Shown: positions 1-9,498 of the stretch, piece by piece
Numbering within the stretch: the stretch's first letter is position 1
How the letters are laid out: each line of letters begins with the position of its first letter
Source: Alistipes finegoldii DSM 17242
Lineage (GTDB): Bacteria > Bacteroidota > Bacteroidia > Bacteroidales > Rikenellaceae
Direction: 5' to 3'
Length of the DNA: 64,000 bases
NCBI RefSeq assembly: GCF_000265365.1
Contig: NC_018011.1
Span: forward strand, 2,931,501 to 2,995,500
Program-made: the position numbers and the translations under genes
The notes under the pieces: generated by a model
Told to the model about the DNA's origin: nothing
The model's database searches: none
Seen by the model: only the letters and a program-made list of their open reading frames with translations

Positions 1-280
1 GTCGGCAGAACAGACCGCCGAGACCGCCGGACAGGGACAAGCACCCGCAGCCGTGCCGGAGCAGAACCAGCAGGGGCAGGCCGCCGAAACGGCCGGGCAG
101 GGACAAACTCCCGCACCTGACCTTTTCGGCGCAGGCCAAACCACGCAAGGCAAAACCCCGGTGCAGGGCCAGACATCCCCGCAAGGTCAGAAACAGCCGC
201 GAGCCGGGCAGAAATCACCGCGTCCGGAGGTAGCGACGCCCACCCCCAAAGCACAACGGAAAACAGGTCAACACGTTTAG
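1..280 (+). CDS. C-terminal tail of a Gln/Gly/Pro-rich protein (5' truncated)
   Basis: The reading frame is open from base 2 to the stop at 278-280, so this is the 3' end of a gene that begins before the window. The visible 92 or so residues are low complexity, with repeated GQGQ, QGQ and TAGQ segments, then a basic end (PKAQRKTGQHV). Such tails occur on large relaxase-, topoisomerase- or DUF3945-type proteins of Bacteroidales elements, but nothing diagnostic is visible. A GTG at 53 could be mistaken for a start; the upstream frame is equally Q/G-rich, so I treat the gene as partial. It ends 4 bases before the next gene. Confidence 0.55.
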   Translation, partial: SAEQTAETAGQGQAPAAVPEQNQQGQAAETAGQGQTPAPDLFGAGQTTQGKTPVQGQTSPQGQKQPRAGQKSPRPEVATPTPKAQRKTGQHV

Positions 281-284
281 CGCT

Positions 285-527
285 ATGGAAAGATTCGATG
301 AATCGGCTATTGACTGGGTAGCCGCCGCCAAGCGCGGCATAAGTCGCCGGATGCTCAAAGAATACGGTTTTCTGGAATTGCTGCTGGAGGGCGGCACGAC
401 ACCCGTAATTCCCTTGACGCTAACCCTCGCGGACGTGACTATAAAACTGGACGGCACGCTTCGACTGACCGAGGACTGCGACAAAAACGTGCGTTTCGAA
501 GTCCTCGGTTACGGCTGGGAAGAATAA
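285..527 (+). CDS. Small DUF4099-like protein
   Basis: The 80-aa protein opens with FDESAIDWVAAAKRGISR and continues with a leucine-rich stretch and a run of beta-type sequence (LTLADVTIKLDGTLRL). This resembles the N-terminal module of DUF4099/DUF3945 proteins found on Bacteroidales mobile elements, which here stands alone. It starts 4 nt after the preceding stop, so it is probably co-transcribed with the truncated upstream gene. The function is unknown. The family match is from memory of the motif, not a search. Confidence 0.5.
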   Translation: MERFDESAIDWVAAAKRGISRRMLKEYGFLELLLEGGTTPVIPLTLTLADVTIKLDGTLRLTEDCDKNVRFEVLGYGWEE

Positions 528-684
528 CCTCCTAAATCCTAAAATATGCGAAAGTGACGATTTTCGCCCGGAGAGCACCGAGGGTGCGGACCGGGACAGG
601 ACGGAGCGGCCCTGCCGCAGACAACAAACACAACATCAAAACTTTAATTCACAGCAAATTACACTCAAAACACAACGATTTAAC

Positions 685-1707
685 ATGAAAAAGATTCTTT
701 TCGCGGCCTTTGCCGCACTTTCGATGATCGCCTGCAACAAAGACGATGCAACGACTGTCATTCCCGACATCGACAACACCCTCAACGGCGCAATCGTCGC
801 CATGAGGTTCACCGACGAAACCCCGACCCGTGCGTTCTTCGCCGAAGCCGCGGCCGCCGAAGCGTGGGAAAAATCCCTCTCCTCGCTCTCCGTGTACGTG
901 TTCAACGCCAAAGGTGACCTTATCACCCTGCGCGACTTCACCGCATCGGAACTCACGGCCCGCACCGCGACCTTCGCCCTGCCGCACGCCACAGCCGGAA
1001 CGACCTGCGACTTCTATGCCGTAGCCAACATGTCCCTGACGGGCGTCACCACGAAATCCGCGCTGCTGGCAAAGCTGGAAACATCCGCCGCCGACTATAA
1101 CGGGACATTCGCCGAGGTTTCGACCAAAGCCAAGCGCAGCGGCGGCTTCGTAATGACGGCCGGAGTGAGCAAGGCCATCGCCGAGGGCGGCACGACATCC
1201 GTAGCCCTGACACTCAAACGCACCGTCGCCAAAGTCGCCGTGCAGACCTCCGTCGATGCGTCGTTCAATAGCAAGTATTCCGGAACGCTGACCGTAACGG
1301 GAACGAAGGTGGTGCGTGCCGCCAGCCAGACGCCGATCATCGCCCCGGCCACACCGACGCCCGGAGCCATGACCTACACCCATACGCAGGCCCCGGCAGC
1401 GGCATCCGGCAAGTATAACAACCTTTTCTACATCTTCGAAAACGGAGCTTTGGCAGAAGCAAGCCGCGTCGCGCTGGAGATCACCGCGACCTATGACGCC
1501 GACGGGAACGCTTCGACAACGGCCGACCGCATGGAAGTCGTCTACACCGTTCCCCTCACGGGCAAGGCCGGGGGTGAAATCGCCCGCAACGGCTACTACC
1601 GTGTGGCCGCCAACATCACGGGTCTCGTGGGGCAGGATTGCCAAGTCAGCGTGTCGGTCGCCGAGTGGGAAACACCCGTAACGCAGTCGGTCGATCTGGG
1701 CGCATAA
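685..1707 (+). CDS. Fimbrillin-type major pilus subunit (lipoprotein precursor)
   Basis: The 340-aa protein begins with a lipoprotein signal (MKKILFAAFAALSMIAC, lipidation Cys17). About 30 residues later comes a TPTRAFF segment, the place where Bacteroidales type V fimbrillins are cut after Arg to free the donor strand. The rest is Ala/Thr-rich beta sequence with an LKRTVAKVAV strand and a Trp-containing C-terminal strand (SVSVAEWE), as in FimA/Mfa1-like subunits. It is first in a seven-gene fimbrial cluster, and a GC hairpin follows it. It should be exported to the outer surface and polymerised after proteolysis. Whether it is the shaft or an accessory subunit is inference. Confidence 0.7.
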   Translation: MKKILFAAFAALSMIACNKDDATTVIPDIDNTLNGAIVAMRFTDETPTRAFFAEAAAAEAWEKSLSSLSVYVFNAKGDLITLRDFTASELTARTATFALPHATAGTTCDFYAVANMSLTGVTTKSALLAKLETSAADYNGTFAEVSTKAKRSGGFVMTAGVSKAIAEGGTTSVALTLKRTVAKVAVQTSVDASFNSKYSGTLTVTGTKVVRAASQTPIIAPATPTPGAMTYTHTQAPAAASGKYNNLFYIFENGALAEASRVALEITATYDADGNASTTADRMEVVYTVPLTGKAGGEIARNGYYRVAANITGLVGQDCQVSVSVAEWETPVTQSVDLGA

Positions 1708-1721
1708 ACAACCTATTCATT

Positions 1722-1756
1722 AACCGCCGCCCGCACCTTTCGGGGCGCGGGCGGTT
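1722..1756 (+). terminator. GC hairpin between fimbrial genes (possible attenuator)
   Basis: Arms AACCGCCGCCCGC and GCGCGGGCGGTT pair imperfectly around CCTTTCGG just after the fimbrillin stop. There is no strong T-run, so partial termination, giving more fimbrillin than downstream mRNA, is only a suggestion. Confidence 0.35.
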
Positions 1757-1769
1757 ATCATAAATCCCG

Positions 1770-4349
1770 ATGAAACAAACCATATTCATTTTGCTCGCCC
1801 TCGCTCTTTGCTGGGGCTGCATTACCGACCGCGAGCCGACCGCACGGTCGAAAGTGGCCGTAGAACTGACCGTCAGGTCCGCCCCCATGACAACGACGAC
1901 CCGCGCGACCGACGAAACGACGATCCGCGACCTGAATTTCTACCTTATGGACAAAGCGGGCCGCGTAGTGGTATTCCGCTATCTCACCACGACGACGCTG
2001 CGCTTCGAATGCCCTCCGGGCGTCTACCTGATGCGCATTGCCGTCAACGTCGGCCGCAGTCTGGGTGAAAGTGCCGACCTTTCCCGATACATGGTAACAT
2101 ACCAGCAGGATTATGACACACTACCGATGTTTTACGAACAGGAAACGACGATCTCATGTTCGTCCGGCAGCGTAGTGCAGTTACCGCCGATAAACGTTAA
2201 ACGCTTCGTGTCGAAAATCTCCTACAACCTCACCGCAAAACCTGCCGACATGGAACTCAAATCCGTGCAACTGCTCACCGTTCCCAGCACCGCGGCGCTC
2301 TTTGCAGGGAACGGCCCGGCATCCGGCAATCCCGACGACTACACCCACGGCCCGGAAATGCTCCTGACGGGACGGCAGGCCGCAGGCAGCTATTACATGC
2401 TGCCCAATCTTCAAGGCGTGAGGACCTCGATCACCGACCAGAAGCAGAAGAATGCCGACAATGCGCCCCCTTGTGCATCGTGGCTGCTTATCCGCGCCAC
2501 GCGGGGCAGTAAGGTGCTGGCCTACTCGGTCTATCTGGGCGAAAACAATACGTCCGATTTCAACGTCCGGGCCAACTGCCATTACAGGCTCAATATAACC
2601 CTGCTGAACGACAACACCGCAGACACCCGAATCGCGGCATATACGGCTGCCGTGTACGACGATTTCGACGACGGCAATATCGGCGGCTACTGCGTGTACG
2701 ACCCGGATTACAGCCTGCATGTCGATATGGTGAACGAAAACAGCTCGCTCGCTATCAGCGGGCGGCTGGAGGTGACACAAGGCGACAGCGACTATTTCGA
2801 ATTTGACCGTACCGACTGCAATAACAGCTTCGACTTTGAAATCTATAACCCCAAAGGAGGTAATTACTTTTACCTCGATTACGGCCCGTCCGTTTTCACC
2901 AAAGACAATTCAACGCTGGCCTACCGCGTAACGCTGACCGACGAATACGGATTCGCACAGTCTTACGATTTCAAACATACGATGGCAAATATAGTTTACG
3001 CCCATACTTCCGCAGGCGGGAGCGTCACGGCAGACAGATGCCTATATACCCAAACTGCGAACGAGGGCGGCGGCAAGCGCACCGCAGCGTTATGCCACGA
3101 GGACGGATGCCGACTGACCGCCGCAGCGACGGGGTCCTATGCTTTCGTGGGCTGGTACGCCGACGCCGCATATTCCCGGCTCCTTTCATCGTCGGAGAGC
3201 TACAATTATGTCCCCCGCGATTCGCATGCCGACATATATGCCCGTTTTCGGGTCATGGAAACACCCCTCGACAGTAAGGGAACGGCGAACTGCTACATAG
3301 CCCCGGCCCTCGACACCCGCTATTCGTTCGATGCGACGGTGCAGGGCAACGGCAAGAATACGACGAATATCTGGCCGCAGCAGCTTCACGGAGTTTCCGC
3401 CCGCGTGCTTTGGGAATCGGGGACATTGAGCGAAACGGTTGTCAAAGATGCGGCGTACTCAAACGGCCGTATATCCTTTTCGACGGGAGCCGTGCGGGGC
3501 AACGCCGTGATCGGGTTGTTCGACGCTGCGGGAAACTGCATCTGGTCGTGGCATATCTGGTCGGTCGATTACGACCCGGCAACAATGGCGCAGACCTATT
3601 CGTCCGGGGCTGTCTTTATGGACCGCAATATCGGAGCACTCACCACCGACTGCACGCAGCCCTCATCGCGCGGGCTTTACTACCAGTGGGGCCGCAAAGA
3701 CCCCTTTCCGCATCCGGCGACTTGTCAGGATATAAACAAACGCGCCGACGCCGTATATGCCGAGGGATTCGAATACGCTGTCAGCTATCCCCGAAACGCC
3801 GGGACTGAAAGCCCTTATGACAATATGACCGTGGAGTGGTCGATTGCTCACCCGACAACCTTTATGAGCGATGCCATGTACGAAGATTGGGAAGAGTGGA
3901 CATCAGTAGCCGATTGGCTTTATAATCATCATCCGAATCTTTGGGGGAACGTCACGACAAGCAACAACAATATTAGCAAGGTAAGCCTCAAATCAATTTA
4001 TGACCCGTGCCCCGTTGGTTGGAAAGTCCCCAGCCCCGAAGATTTTGCCGGAATCGAGCGGGTAAGTCAGTCGTCGCCCTATTATGTAACGATTCATTAC
4101 AACGGTAATCGCACCACGAATATCCCGACTGGAGGGACTTTCGTTGAAACACGCTTTATGAATAACGGACAGCTCGGACGGCTTTATACCAATGCGCCCT
4201 ACAATATGCACTGGGGAACGTGGGCTTGTCGATATGGCGATATTTCCTGCACCTCGATTTTTTTCTCGACGGGTTCCGTACCATCATTTATCGGCACAAC
4301 AGATTATTACCGCTATGCCGCAAATCCTATCCGCTGTATTCGGGAGTAG
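1770..4349 (+). CDS. Large fimbrial tip-like lipoprotein with InlB-like repeat and FISUMP domain
   Basis: The 859-aa protein starts with a lipobox signal (LALALCWGC, Cys17). The N-terminal third resembles FimB/Mfa2/DUF4906 fimbrial accessory proteins, including SVYLGENNTSDFNVRANCHY, a motif shared with the gene at 4932. Around residues 415-500 is a segment like a Listeria-Bacteroides (InlB B) repeat (GGSVTADR, FVGWYAD, DIYARF). The C-terminal third carries FISUMP features: SGAVFMDRNIGA, GLYYQWGRKDPF and YDPCPVGWKVPS. This layout suggests an anchoring or tip subunit with an exposed adhesive end. It lies 62 nt after the fimbrillin and 20 nt before the next gene. The binding target is unknown. 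Confidence 0.65.
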   Translation: MKQTIFILLALALCWGCITDREPTARSKVAVELTVRSAPMTTTTRATDETTIRDLNFYLMDKAGRVVVFRYLTTTTLRFECPPGVYLMRIAVNVGRSLGESADLSRYMVTYQQDYDTLPMFYEQETTISCSSGSVVQLPPINVKRFVSKISYNLTAKPADMELKSVQLLTVPSTAALFAGNGPASGNPDDYTHGPEMLLTGRQAAGSYYMLPNLQGVRTSITDQKQKNADNAPPCASWLLIRATRGSKVLAYSVYLGENNTSDFNVRANCHYRLNITLLNDNTADTRIAAYTAAVYDDFDDGNIGGYCVYDPDYSLHVDMVNENSSLAISGRLEVTQGDSDYFEFDRTDCNNSFDFEIYNPKGGNYFYLDYGPSVFTKDNSTLAYRVTLTDEYGFAQSYDFKHTMANIVYAHTSAGGSVTADRCLYTQTANEGGGKRTAALCHEDGCRLTAAATGSYAFVGWYADAAYSRLLSSSESYNYVPRDSHADIYARFRVMETPLDSKGTANCYIAPALDTRYSFDATVQGNGKNTTNIWPQQLHGVSARVLWESGTLSETVVKDAAYSNGRISFSTGAVRGNAVIGLFDAAGNCIWSWHIWSVDYDPATMAQTYSSGAVFMDRNIGALTTDCTQPSSRGLYYQWGRKDPFPHPATCQDINKRADAVYAEGFEYAVSYPRNAGTESPYDNMTVEWSIAHPTTFMSDAMYEDWEEWTSVADWLYNHHPNLWGNVTTSNNNISKVSLKSIYDPCPVGWKVPSPEDFAGIERVSQSSPYYVTIHYNGNRTTNIPTGGTFVETRFMNNGQLGRLYTNAPYNMHWGTWACRYGDISCTSIFFSTGSVPSFIGTTDYYRYAANPIRCIRE

Positions 4350-4369
4350 GCTTCCAAAGAATTACAACC

Positions 4370-4924
4370 ATGAAAAAAAGACACATCATCACCTTAATGC
4401 TCTGCCTACTGGCTTTGTGGGGCAAGCCCCATCGGGTCGCAGCGCAGTTTTTCAGCGCCAAAGTAAACGCGTTGGCCGCACTCACCGCAACGGTGAACGT
4501 AGGAGTGGATGCCGCCGTCGCGGACAAGTGGACGTTAGACCTTTCCGCCTACTGGAATCCCGTAAACTCCGATTCGTTCAGTTGTCGGCTGTATGCCGCG
4601 CAGATCGGCACGAAACGCTGGCTTTACGAAGCGTTCGTGGGCCATTTCATCGGCAGCCAGCTAACCTATGGAAATTACCTGTACGGCGGTTCCCGACGCT
4701 ACTACAAAGGCGGAATGGCCGGGCTGGGATTCAGCTATGGTTATGCTTGGCTGCTCTCGAAGCGTTGGAACGTCACGGCCGAAATCGGCATCGGGGTCTT
4801 TTACATGAAAGACACCCGCCGCGACCGCATCCCGCCCGAATACGAATCCATCTTCATACACCACTACAAGCGGTGGGTTGTAGGCCCCTCGCGGGCAGAG
4901 ATCAGTTTTAACTACTTATTCTAA
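4370..4924 (+). CDS. DUF3575-family outer-membrane protein of the fimbrial operon
   Basis: The start at 4370 gives 184 aa with a signal peptide (MKKRHIITLMLCLLALWG to VAAQF). The longer frame from 4220 overlaps the previous gene and was not used. The mature part shows DUF3575 features: KVNALAALTATVNVGVD, a lipoprotein-free beta pattern, GAGL-type glycine/aromatic alternation and a terminal SFNYLF strand that ends in Phe, as outer-membrane barrels do. DUF3575 proteins accompany Bacteroidales fimbrial genes; a role in assembly or anchoring is inferred. The gene is 7 nt from the next one. Confidence 0.65.
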   Translation: MKKRHIITLMLCLLALWGKPHRVAAQFFSAKVNALAALTATVNVGVDAAVADKWTLDLSAYWNPVNSDSFSCRLYAAQIGTKRWLYEAFVGHFIGSQLTYGNYLYGGSRRYYKGGMAGLGFSYGYAWLLSKRWNVTAEIGIGVFYMKDTRRDRIPPEYESIFIHHYKRWVVGPSRAEISFNYLF

Positions 4925-4931
4925 AAGCAGC

Positions 4932-6761
4932 ATGAAAAAACTTATTTATACCGTCGTCTGCATGATGCTTTTTTGCTGCGCCTGCTCGGATGCGGACATA
5001 GAGCTTAATCCGGCGACGCAGGCCAAACAGCAGCTTGCAATGACATTCCGCTGCGGGGCCATGTCCCCGACACGCGCCGCGACGAACGACACCCGCATCG
5101 ACGACATCAATCTGTACTTGTTCCCCGTAAACGGCGGTCAGGCCCGGCACGTCTATATTGCTCCGGTGCGCCCCGTCGTGCTGGAACTGCCCAAAGGCGA
5201 CTATACGCTTTACGCCATTGCCAACCTCGGACACGACGCGGGCGAGCGGACGCAGGATTTCGTTCGCTCGCTGCGCGTCGAACGGGAGCCTGCGGCCCTC
5301 GCGGATGCTCCCTTTCCCATGTCCGCGCAGCAGGCCGTCACCGTGCGCGGCGACACGCAGATCGCCGTATCTTTGCTTCGCGCCGTGGCAAAGGTCAATT
5401 TCAGCTACACCGTGGCTGCTGATTTCGCAAAGTCTTTTCATGTGAAGTCCGTGCAGTTTCGCAGCGCACCCCGTTCGGCGGCTCTCTTTGACTTCAGCCG
5501 CGCCGAGAGCAGCGAAGCCGTTGCCGACATGCCGCCCGTCGAAGCGTCGGCAACGGCCTATGCCGCGACCTGCTATTTATTGGAGAACAGGCAGGGAGAG
5601 GTTGCAGGCATCGGCTCCCAGCAGCAGAAAGATCAAACCCGCGCCCCGGAACATGCCACCTACATAGCCATAGCGGGCGAAGCCGACGGAACGCAGGTTG
5701 TGTACCGCATCTATCTCGGAGAAAACAACACGACGGATTTCAATGTCGGCCGCAACCGGGTTTACAACATCGACGCCCGCATCCTCGGTCTGAACACCGT
5801 GGACTGGCGGGTATCGACGGCAGAACTCACCGTCACGCCATTTGCCGAAAACCATGCACCGGGGGAACCTGCGACAACCGAACTGCGGCTTACATCCACG
5901 AACAACCCCGAAAATGTCTATTACTTGTCCTATCATATCGACGCCGGGACGGGGATAGTCGCCATCGACGGCGTGAATCGGAACCCCGGTACGCCTTATC
6001 CGTTCTTTTCGGGCAACGGAACAGTAACGGCCGGTATCAGCTATACGCAGGCAGAGCCGGGCGACGTGCGGCTCCGTCTGACGGTTACGGACAAATACGG
6101 ATTCAGCATGGAGCGTGTGCTGACAACGGTATTCAAAAACCCGGAACTGACGATAACCTATGCCCAGCAGGGAAATGAACTGACGGTTTATGACCGGGCA
6201 TATATCGACTATACCGTGTCACAACCCGGTTACTCCGGGAACTACACCGTAAAAGTGGAAGGTGTTCCGTCCGTGTACTATGGTCGTTATGGCTCCGACG
6301 TTCCCCTGACGACATTCACCCAATACGGGAACGGCACAAATACATTACGGGTGAAGCCAAATATGCTTGGGCCGAACCCGCTGAAAATAACCGTAACCGA
6401 CACCGACGGCCACAGCGCGGAGATCATCACATCGGTAATGGGTATTAAGACCACCGCCGACCTCCAACCGACATTCAGCACATCGGGGGGCTTGCTCTAT
6501 GTTACCGTGGAATCTTCGCAGCCCGTAGTGGACGACCTGACCGTGAAAGTGACGGCCAATGCCGACATATATTCTTTCGGTGGGGCCGTGACAAAAAAGC
6601 AGTATATCGTAACGGTGAAGATTGAAGCCGACCATACGACAGGAAAAGGGTCTGTATCATTGAGCGGGTTAGGGAGTTACGCCACGTTCACAGTAACGTC
6701 TTATTCCGCGGAATTTAAGCGCACATCGGATAACGGATTGGTCGAATATAAATTGCAGTAG
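4932..6761 (+). CDS. DUF4906-type fimbrial lipoprotein
   Basis: The 609-aa protein has a lipoprotein signal (MKKLIYTVVCMMLFCCACS) and a TRAATNDTRIDDINLYLFP segment like other fimbrial accessory proteins. YRIYLGENNTTDFNVGRN matches the DUF4906 signature also found in the 859-aa protein upstream. The C-terminal half is made of repeated beta segments with LTVTDKYGF and ITVTDTDGHS turns, suggesting tandem Ig-like or cadherin-like domains. It probably forms an accessory or tip-proximal pilin. It is 7 nt downstream of the DUF3575 gene and 3 nt upstream of the OmpA-type gene, so all are one transcript. Confidence 0.6.
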   Translation: MKKLIYTVVCMMLFCCACSDADIELNPATQAKQQLAMTFRCGAMSPTRAATNDTRIDDINLYLFPVNGGQARHVYIAPVRPVVLELPKGDYTLYAIANLGHDAGERTQDFVRSLRVEREPAALADAPFPMSAQQAVTVRGDTQIAVSLLRAVAKVNFSYTVAADFAKSFHVKSVQFRSAPRSAALFDFSRAESSEAVADMPPVEASATAYAATCYLLENRQGEVAGIGSQQQKDQTRAPEHATYIAIAGEADGTQVVYRIYLGENNTTDFNVGRNRVYNIDARILGLNTVDWRVSTAELTVTPFAENHAPGEPATTELRLTSTNNPENVYYLSYHIDAGTGIVAIDGVNRNPGTPYPFFSGNGTVTAGISYTQAEPGDVRLRLTVTDKYGFSMERVLTTVFKNPELTITYAQQGNELTVYDRAYIDYTVSQPGYSGNYTVKVEGVPSVYYGRYGSDVPLTTFTQYGNGTNTLRVKPNMLGPNPLKITVTDTDGHSAEIITSVMGIKTTADLQPTFSTSGGLLYVTVESSQPVVDDLTVKVTANADIYSFGGAVTKKQYIVTVKIEADHTTGKGSVSLSGLGSYATFTVTSYSAEFKRTSDNGLVEYKLQ

Positions 6762-6764
6762 AAA

Positions 6765-8411
6765 ATGAAAAGGATAATGAAAACTATTGCCGTATGCTTG
6801 GCCGCGTTGCTTTGCGGCTGTTCGATAACCGGGCATCTGGAGCGTCGCCAATACTGCGCCGACGTGTTGCACGTCAGCCGCGAACAGCGCGAACGCGAGC
6901 AGCAGACCTACCAGCCGCCCGCCTTGAAGATCGAATGGGACAGCAACCGTTTCTACCTCGTGCCGACCGAAGTACAGGAGAACGGCGAACGTATAATGGC
7001 AATGCAGATTCAGCAGGTAACCATACGCGCCAAAGCCCGAACGCTTCCCGAACGGCTGGGAAAGGTCATAATCGACTTCGTGATCGACATGCCCCGGCAG
7101 TTGCAGGGCGCATGCCGGAGCGTCATCGTAACCCCCTATCTGCACAAGTACGGCGAAGCGCATGCTTTGCAGGACATCACCATTCGGGGCGGGCTGTTTT
7201 CACGGGTGCAGCAGCGCGACTACTGGCAGTTCGGCAAGTATGTCCGGGCTTTCGCACCCGACAGCAGCGCCGAAGCCCGCGCTTTCGCCCGCTTCGTGAA
7301 ATATCCCTATCCGGAGGGCGTGCGGCTCGACAGCGTGGCGGCCCATCCCGGCCATATCTCGTACTACTATTCGCAGGAGGTCCCGACAGACGAAACGTCG
7401 AAAACGATGCTTGTAACCTTACAGGGCCGTGTCGTGGCCCTCGACGACAGCAGCTACACGCTGCCCCCGTCCGATACGCTGACCTATCACGTTTCGTCGA
7501 TGCTCTCGTTCGTCGATACCACGACGCGCTACAAAATAAAGGTCATAAACAAGTACGCCACCGTGCAGGACCGCAACTACATTCAGTTTTTGGTGAACGA
7601 CACCCGTGTACTCGACACCCTCGGCAGAAACACCGCACAGCTCGGTAAGATTCAGGCACGCATGGCCGGACTGATCGCCCAGCAGGAATTTTTCGTCGAT
7701 AGCGTCGTGCTCACGGCCTCGGCATCCCCGGAGGGAAGTTTTGCCCGCAACCGTAGTCTGGCGCAAGGCCGCGCCCATGCCCTCAAAGGCTACCTGCGGG
7801 AGCGCATCGGCCCCCAGGTCGATACGCTCGTTCGGGTGCGGTGGGTGGCCGAGGACTGGCCCGAACTGGCGGCCCGCATCCGTGGTGACGAAAGCCTGCC
7901 GCACCGCGCCGAAATACTGGAGTTGATCGCCGCCGAGAAAGACCCCGACCGACGGGAGCGGCTGATCCGCGAACGATACCCGGCGGATTATCGCTATCTT
8001 AAAGAAAGCGTCTATCCGTGGCTGCGGGCCGTGACATTGCGTTACGACCTGCGCAGGCAGGGAATGATAAAGGACACCATTCACACCCGCGAGGTCGATA
8101 CGGCTTATATGCGGGGTGTGGACCTGCTGCAAAAGCGCAGGTATGCGAAAGCCCTTTACATCCTGCATGAATACCACGACCGGAACACCGTTGTTACGCT
8201 CCTTTCGCTCGGCCATGATGCACAGGCGTTTGAAATGCTCGACGGGCTGGAACAGACCGCGACCGTCGAATACCTCAAAGCCGTGGCCTGCTCCCGCCTG
8301 GGCCGCAAGGCAGAGGGCCGCGAACATTTCCTGACGGCCTGCGGCATGGACGAGCGGATGCAGTACCGCGGGAACCTCGACCCCGAAATAACCGAACTTT
8401 TAAAGGAATAA
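6765..8411 (+). CDS. DUF3868/OmpA-like fimbrial assembly lipoprotein with TPR-like tail
   Basis: The 548-aa protein starts with a lipobox signal (VCLAALLCGCS). The middle part (about residues 60-260) is beta-rich and resembles DUF3868. VLTASASPEGSFARNRSLAQ (about residues 315-335) is the core of an OmpA-type peptidoglycan-binding domain. The last 110 residues are helical (TAYMRGVDLLQKRRYAKALY), consistent with TPR-like repeats. OmpA-type proteins of this kind sit in Bacteroidales pilus operons and may anchor the pilus base in the cell wall. Two Met codons near the start (6765 and 6777) are both possible. Confidence 0.6.
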   Translation: MKRIMKTIAVCLAALLCGCSITGHLERRQYCADVLHVSREQREREQQTYQPPALKIEWDSNRFYLVPTEVQENGERIMAMQIQQVTIRAKARTLPERLGKVIIDFVIDMPRQLQGACRSVIVTPYLHKYGEAHALQDITIRGGLFSRVQQRDYWQFGKYVRAFAPDSSAEARAFARFVKYPYPEGVRLDSVAAHPGHISYYYSQEVPTDETSKTMLVTLQGRVVALDDSSYTLPPSDTLTYHVSSMLSFVDTTTRYKIKVINKYATVQDRNYIQFLVNDTRVLDTLGRNTAQLGKIQARMAGLIAQQEFFVDSVVLTASASPEGSFARNRSLAQGRAHALKGYLRERIGPQVDTLVRVRWVAEDWPELAARIRGDESLPHRAEILELIAAEKDPDRRERLIRERYPADYRYLKESVYPWLRAVTLRYDLRRQGMIKDTIHTREVDTAYMRGVDLLQKRRYAKALYILHEYHDRNTVVTLLSLGHDAQAFEMLDGLEQTATVEYLKAVACSRLGRKAEGREHFLTACGMDERMQYRGNLDPEITELLKE

Positions 8412-8414
8412 GCC

Positions 8415-9293
8415 ATGAAGATAGGACTGATAGACGTAGACGGCCACCACTTCCCGAACCTTGCCCTGATGAAACTTTCGGCATGACACAAAGCGCACGG
8501 CGACAGCGTGGAGTTTGCCGACCCCATGTTCGGGCAATACGACCGGGTGTATATGTCCAAAGTATTTACATTCACACCCGATTATCCGTACGGATTCCCC
8601 TGCGAGGTAATAAAGGGCGGAACTGGGTATCGGGACTATGCGACCGTGCTGCCCCCGGAGGTCGAACACACCTGCCCTGATTACGGGCTGTATAACTATC
8701 CTGCGGCAATAGGTTTTCTGACCCGCGGATGCGTGAATCGCTGCCCGTGGTGCGTGGTTCCCCGAAAAGAGGGCGCATTGCGGGGAAACGCTGACATAGA
8801 AGAATTTCTGGACGGACGCCGCAATGCCGTACTGCTCGACAACAACGTACTTGCGTCCGGGTGGGGACTGGAGCAGATCGAGAAGATTATCCGGTTAGGG
8901 GTGCGCGTAGACTTCAATCAGGGACTTGATGCCCGGCAGATCGCCCGGAATCCCCCAATCGCCGAACTGCTCTCGCGGGTGAAATGGATGCGTTATATCC
9001 GCATGGCTTACGACAGCACCGCCGTCCGCGACGATGTGCGCAAGGCCATAGAACGGCTGAAAAAATGCGGTATGAAGCCCGCAAAGATGTTTTTCTATGT
9101 GCTGGTCCGGGAGGTGGACGACGCGCTGGCCCGCATCGAAGAACTGGACGCGCTGGGATGTCAGCCCTTTGCACAGCCGTACCGCGATTTTGAGAATAAG
9201 ATACGCCCGACACCCGAACAGCGGCGACTGGCCCGCTGGTGCAACCATAAACCGACGTTTCACACCGTGAACTACAAAAACTACAAAGAATAA
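8415..9293 (+). pseudogene. Radical SAM protein gene with an in-frame TGA at codon 24
   Basis: ATG at 8415 opens MKIGLIDVDGHHFPNLALMK, followed by LSA, a TGA at 8484-8486, then HKAHGDSVEF in the same frame to the stop at 9291-9293. The remainder has the CVNRCPWC cluster motif (CxxxCxxC) of radical SAM enzymes and AdoMet-domain features (LLDNNVLASG, DFNQGLDARQ). The TGA is one base from TGG, and Trp fits the spot between LSA and HK. An internal start at 8508 could produce the rest, but it lacks the first strand. Either this is a nonsense mutant, a sequencing error or a read-through codon. Six other Trp-type positions in the protein are TGG or absent. Confidence 0.7.
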
Positions 9294-9297
9294 CGCT

Positions 9298-9462
9298 ATG
9301 AAAAGGAAATCATTCGTAAGCATTTTAATCGTGCTGCTGGCCCTGTTCAGCCTGACCCGCTGCAAGCTGGCAGAGGTCGAAACAATCGACGAAATACCGT
9401 GCCCCGGAGTGGGGATAGACACGGTGATAATCCCCGGCTGGGACAATCAGCCTGATGACTAA
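9298..9462 (+). CDS. Small predicted lipoprotein, 54 aa
   Basis: ATG at 9298, 4 nt after the radical SAM stop, opens MKRKSFVSILIVLLALFSLTRC, a hydrophobic signal ending in Cys22. The short mature part is acidic and ends PGWDNQPDD. The lipobox (LTRC) is non-standard at -1. It is the last gene before a strong bidirectional terminator. Function unknown. Confidence 0.55.
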   Translation: MKRKSFVSILIVLLALFSLTRCKLAEVETIDEIPCPGVGIDTVIIPGWDNQPDD

Positions 9463-9498
9463 AACAAATGTCCAGCCTTTCAGGGCTGGACATTTGTT
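9463..9498. terminator. Bidirectional terminator
   Basis: A perfect 15-bp stem (AACAAATGTCCAGCC with GGCTGGACATTTGTT) encloses the loop TTTCAG. It separates the fimbrial operon on + from the convergent 206-aa gene on -. Confidence 0.85.

Noticed and set aside
8415..9293. Selenocysteine read-through of the TGA codons
   Set aside because: No SECIS-like hairpin directly after any TGA was evident, and the flanking residues fit Trp rather than Cys.
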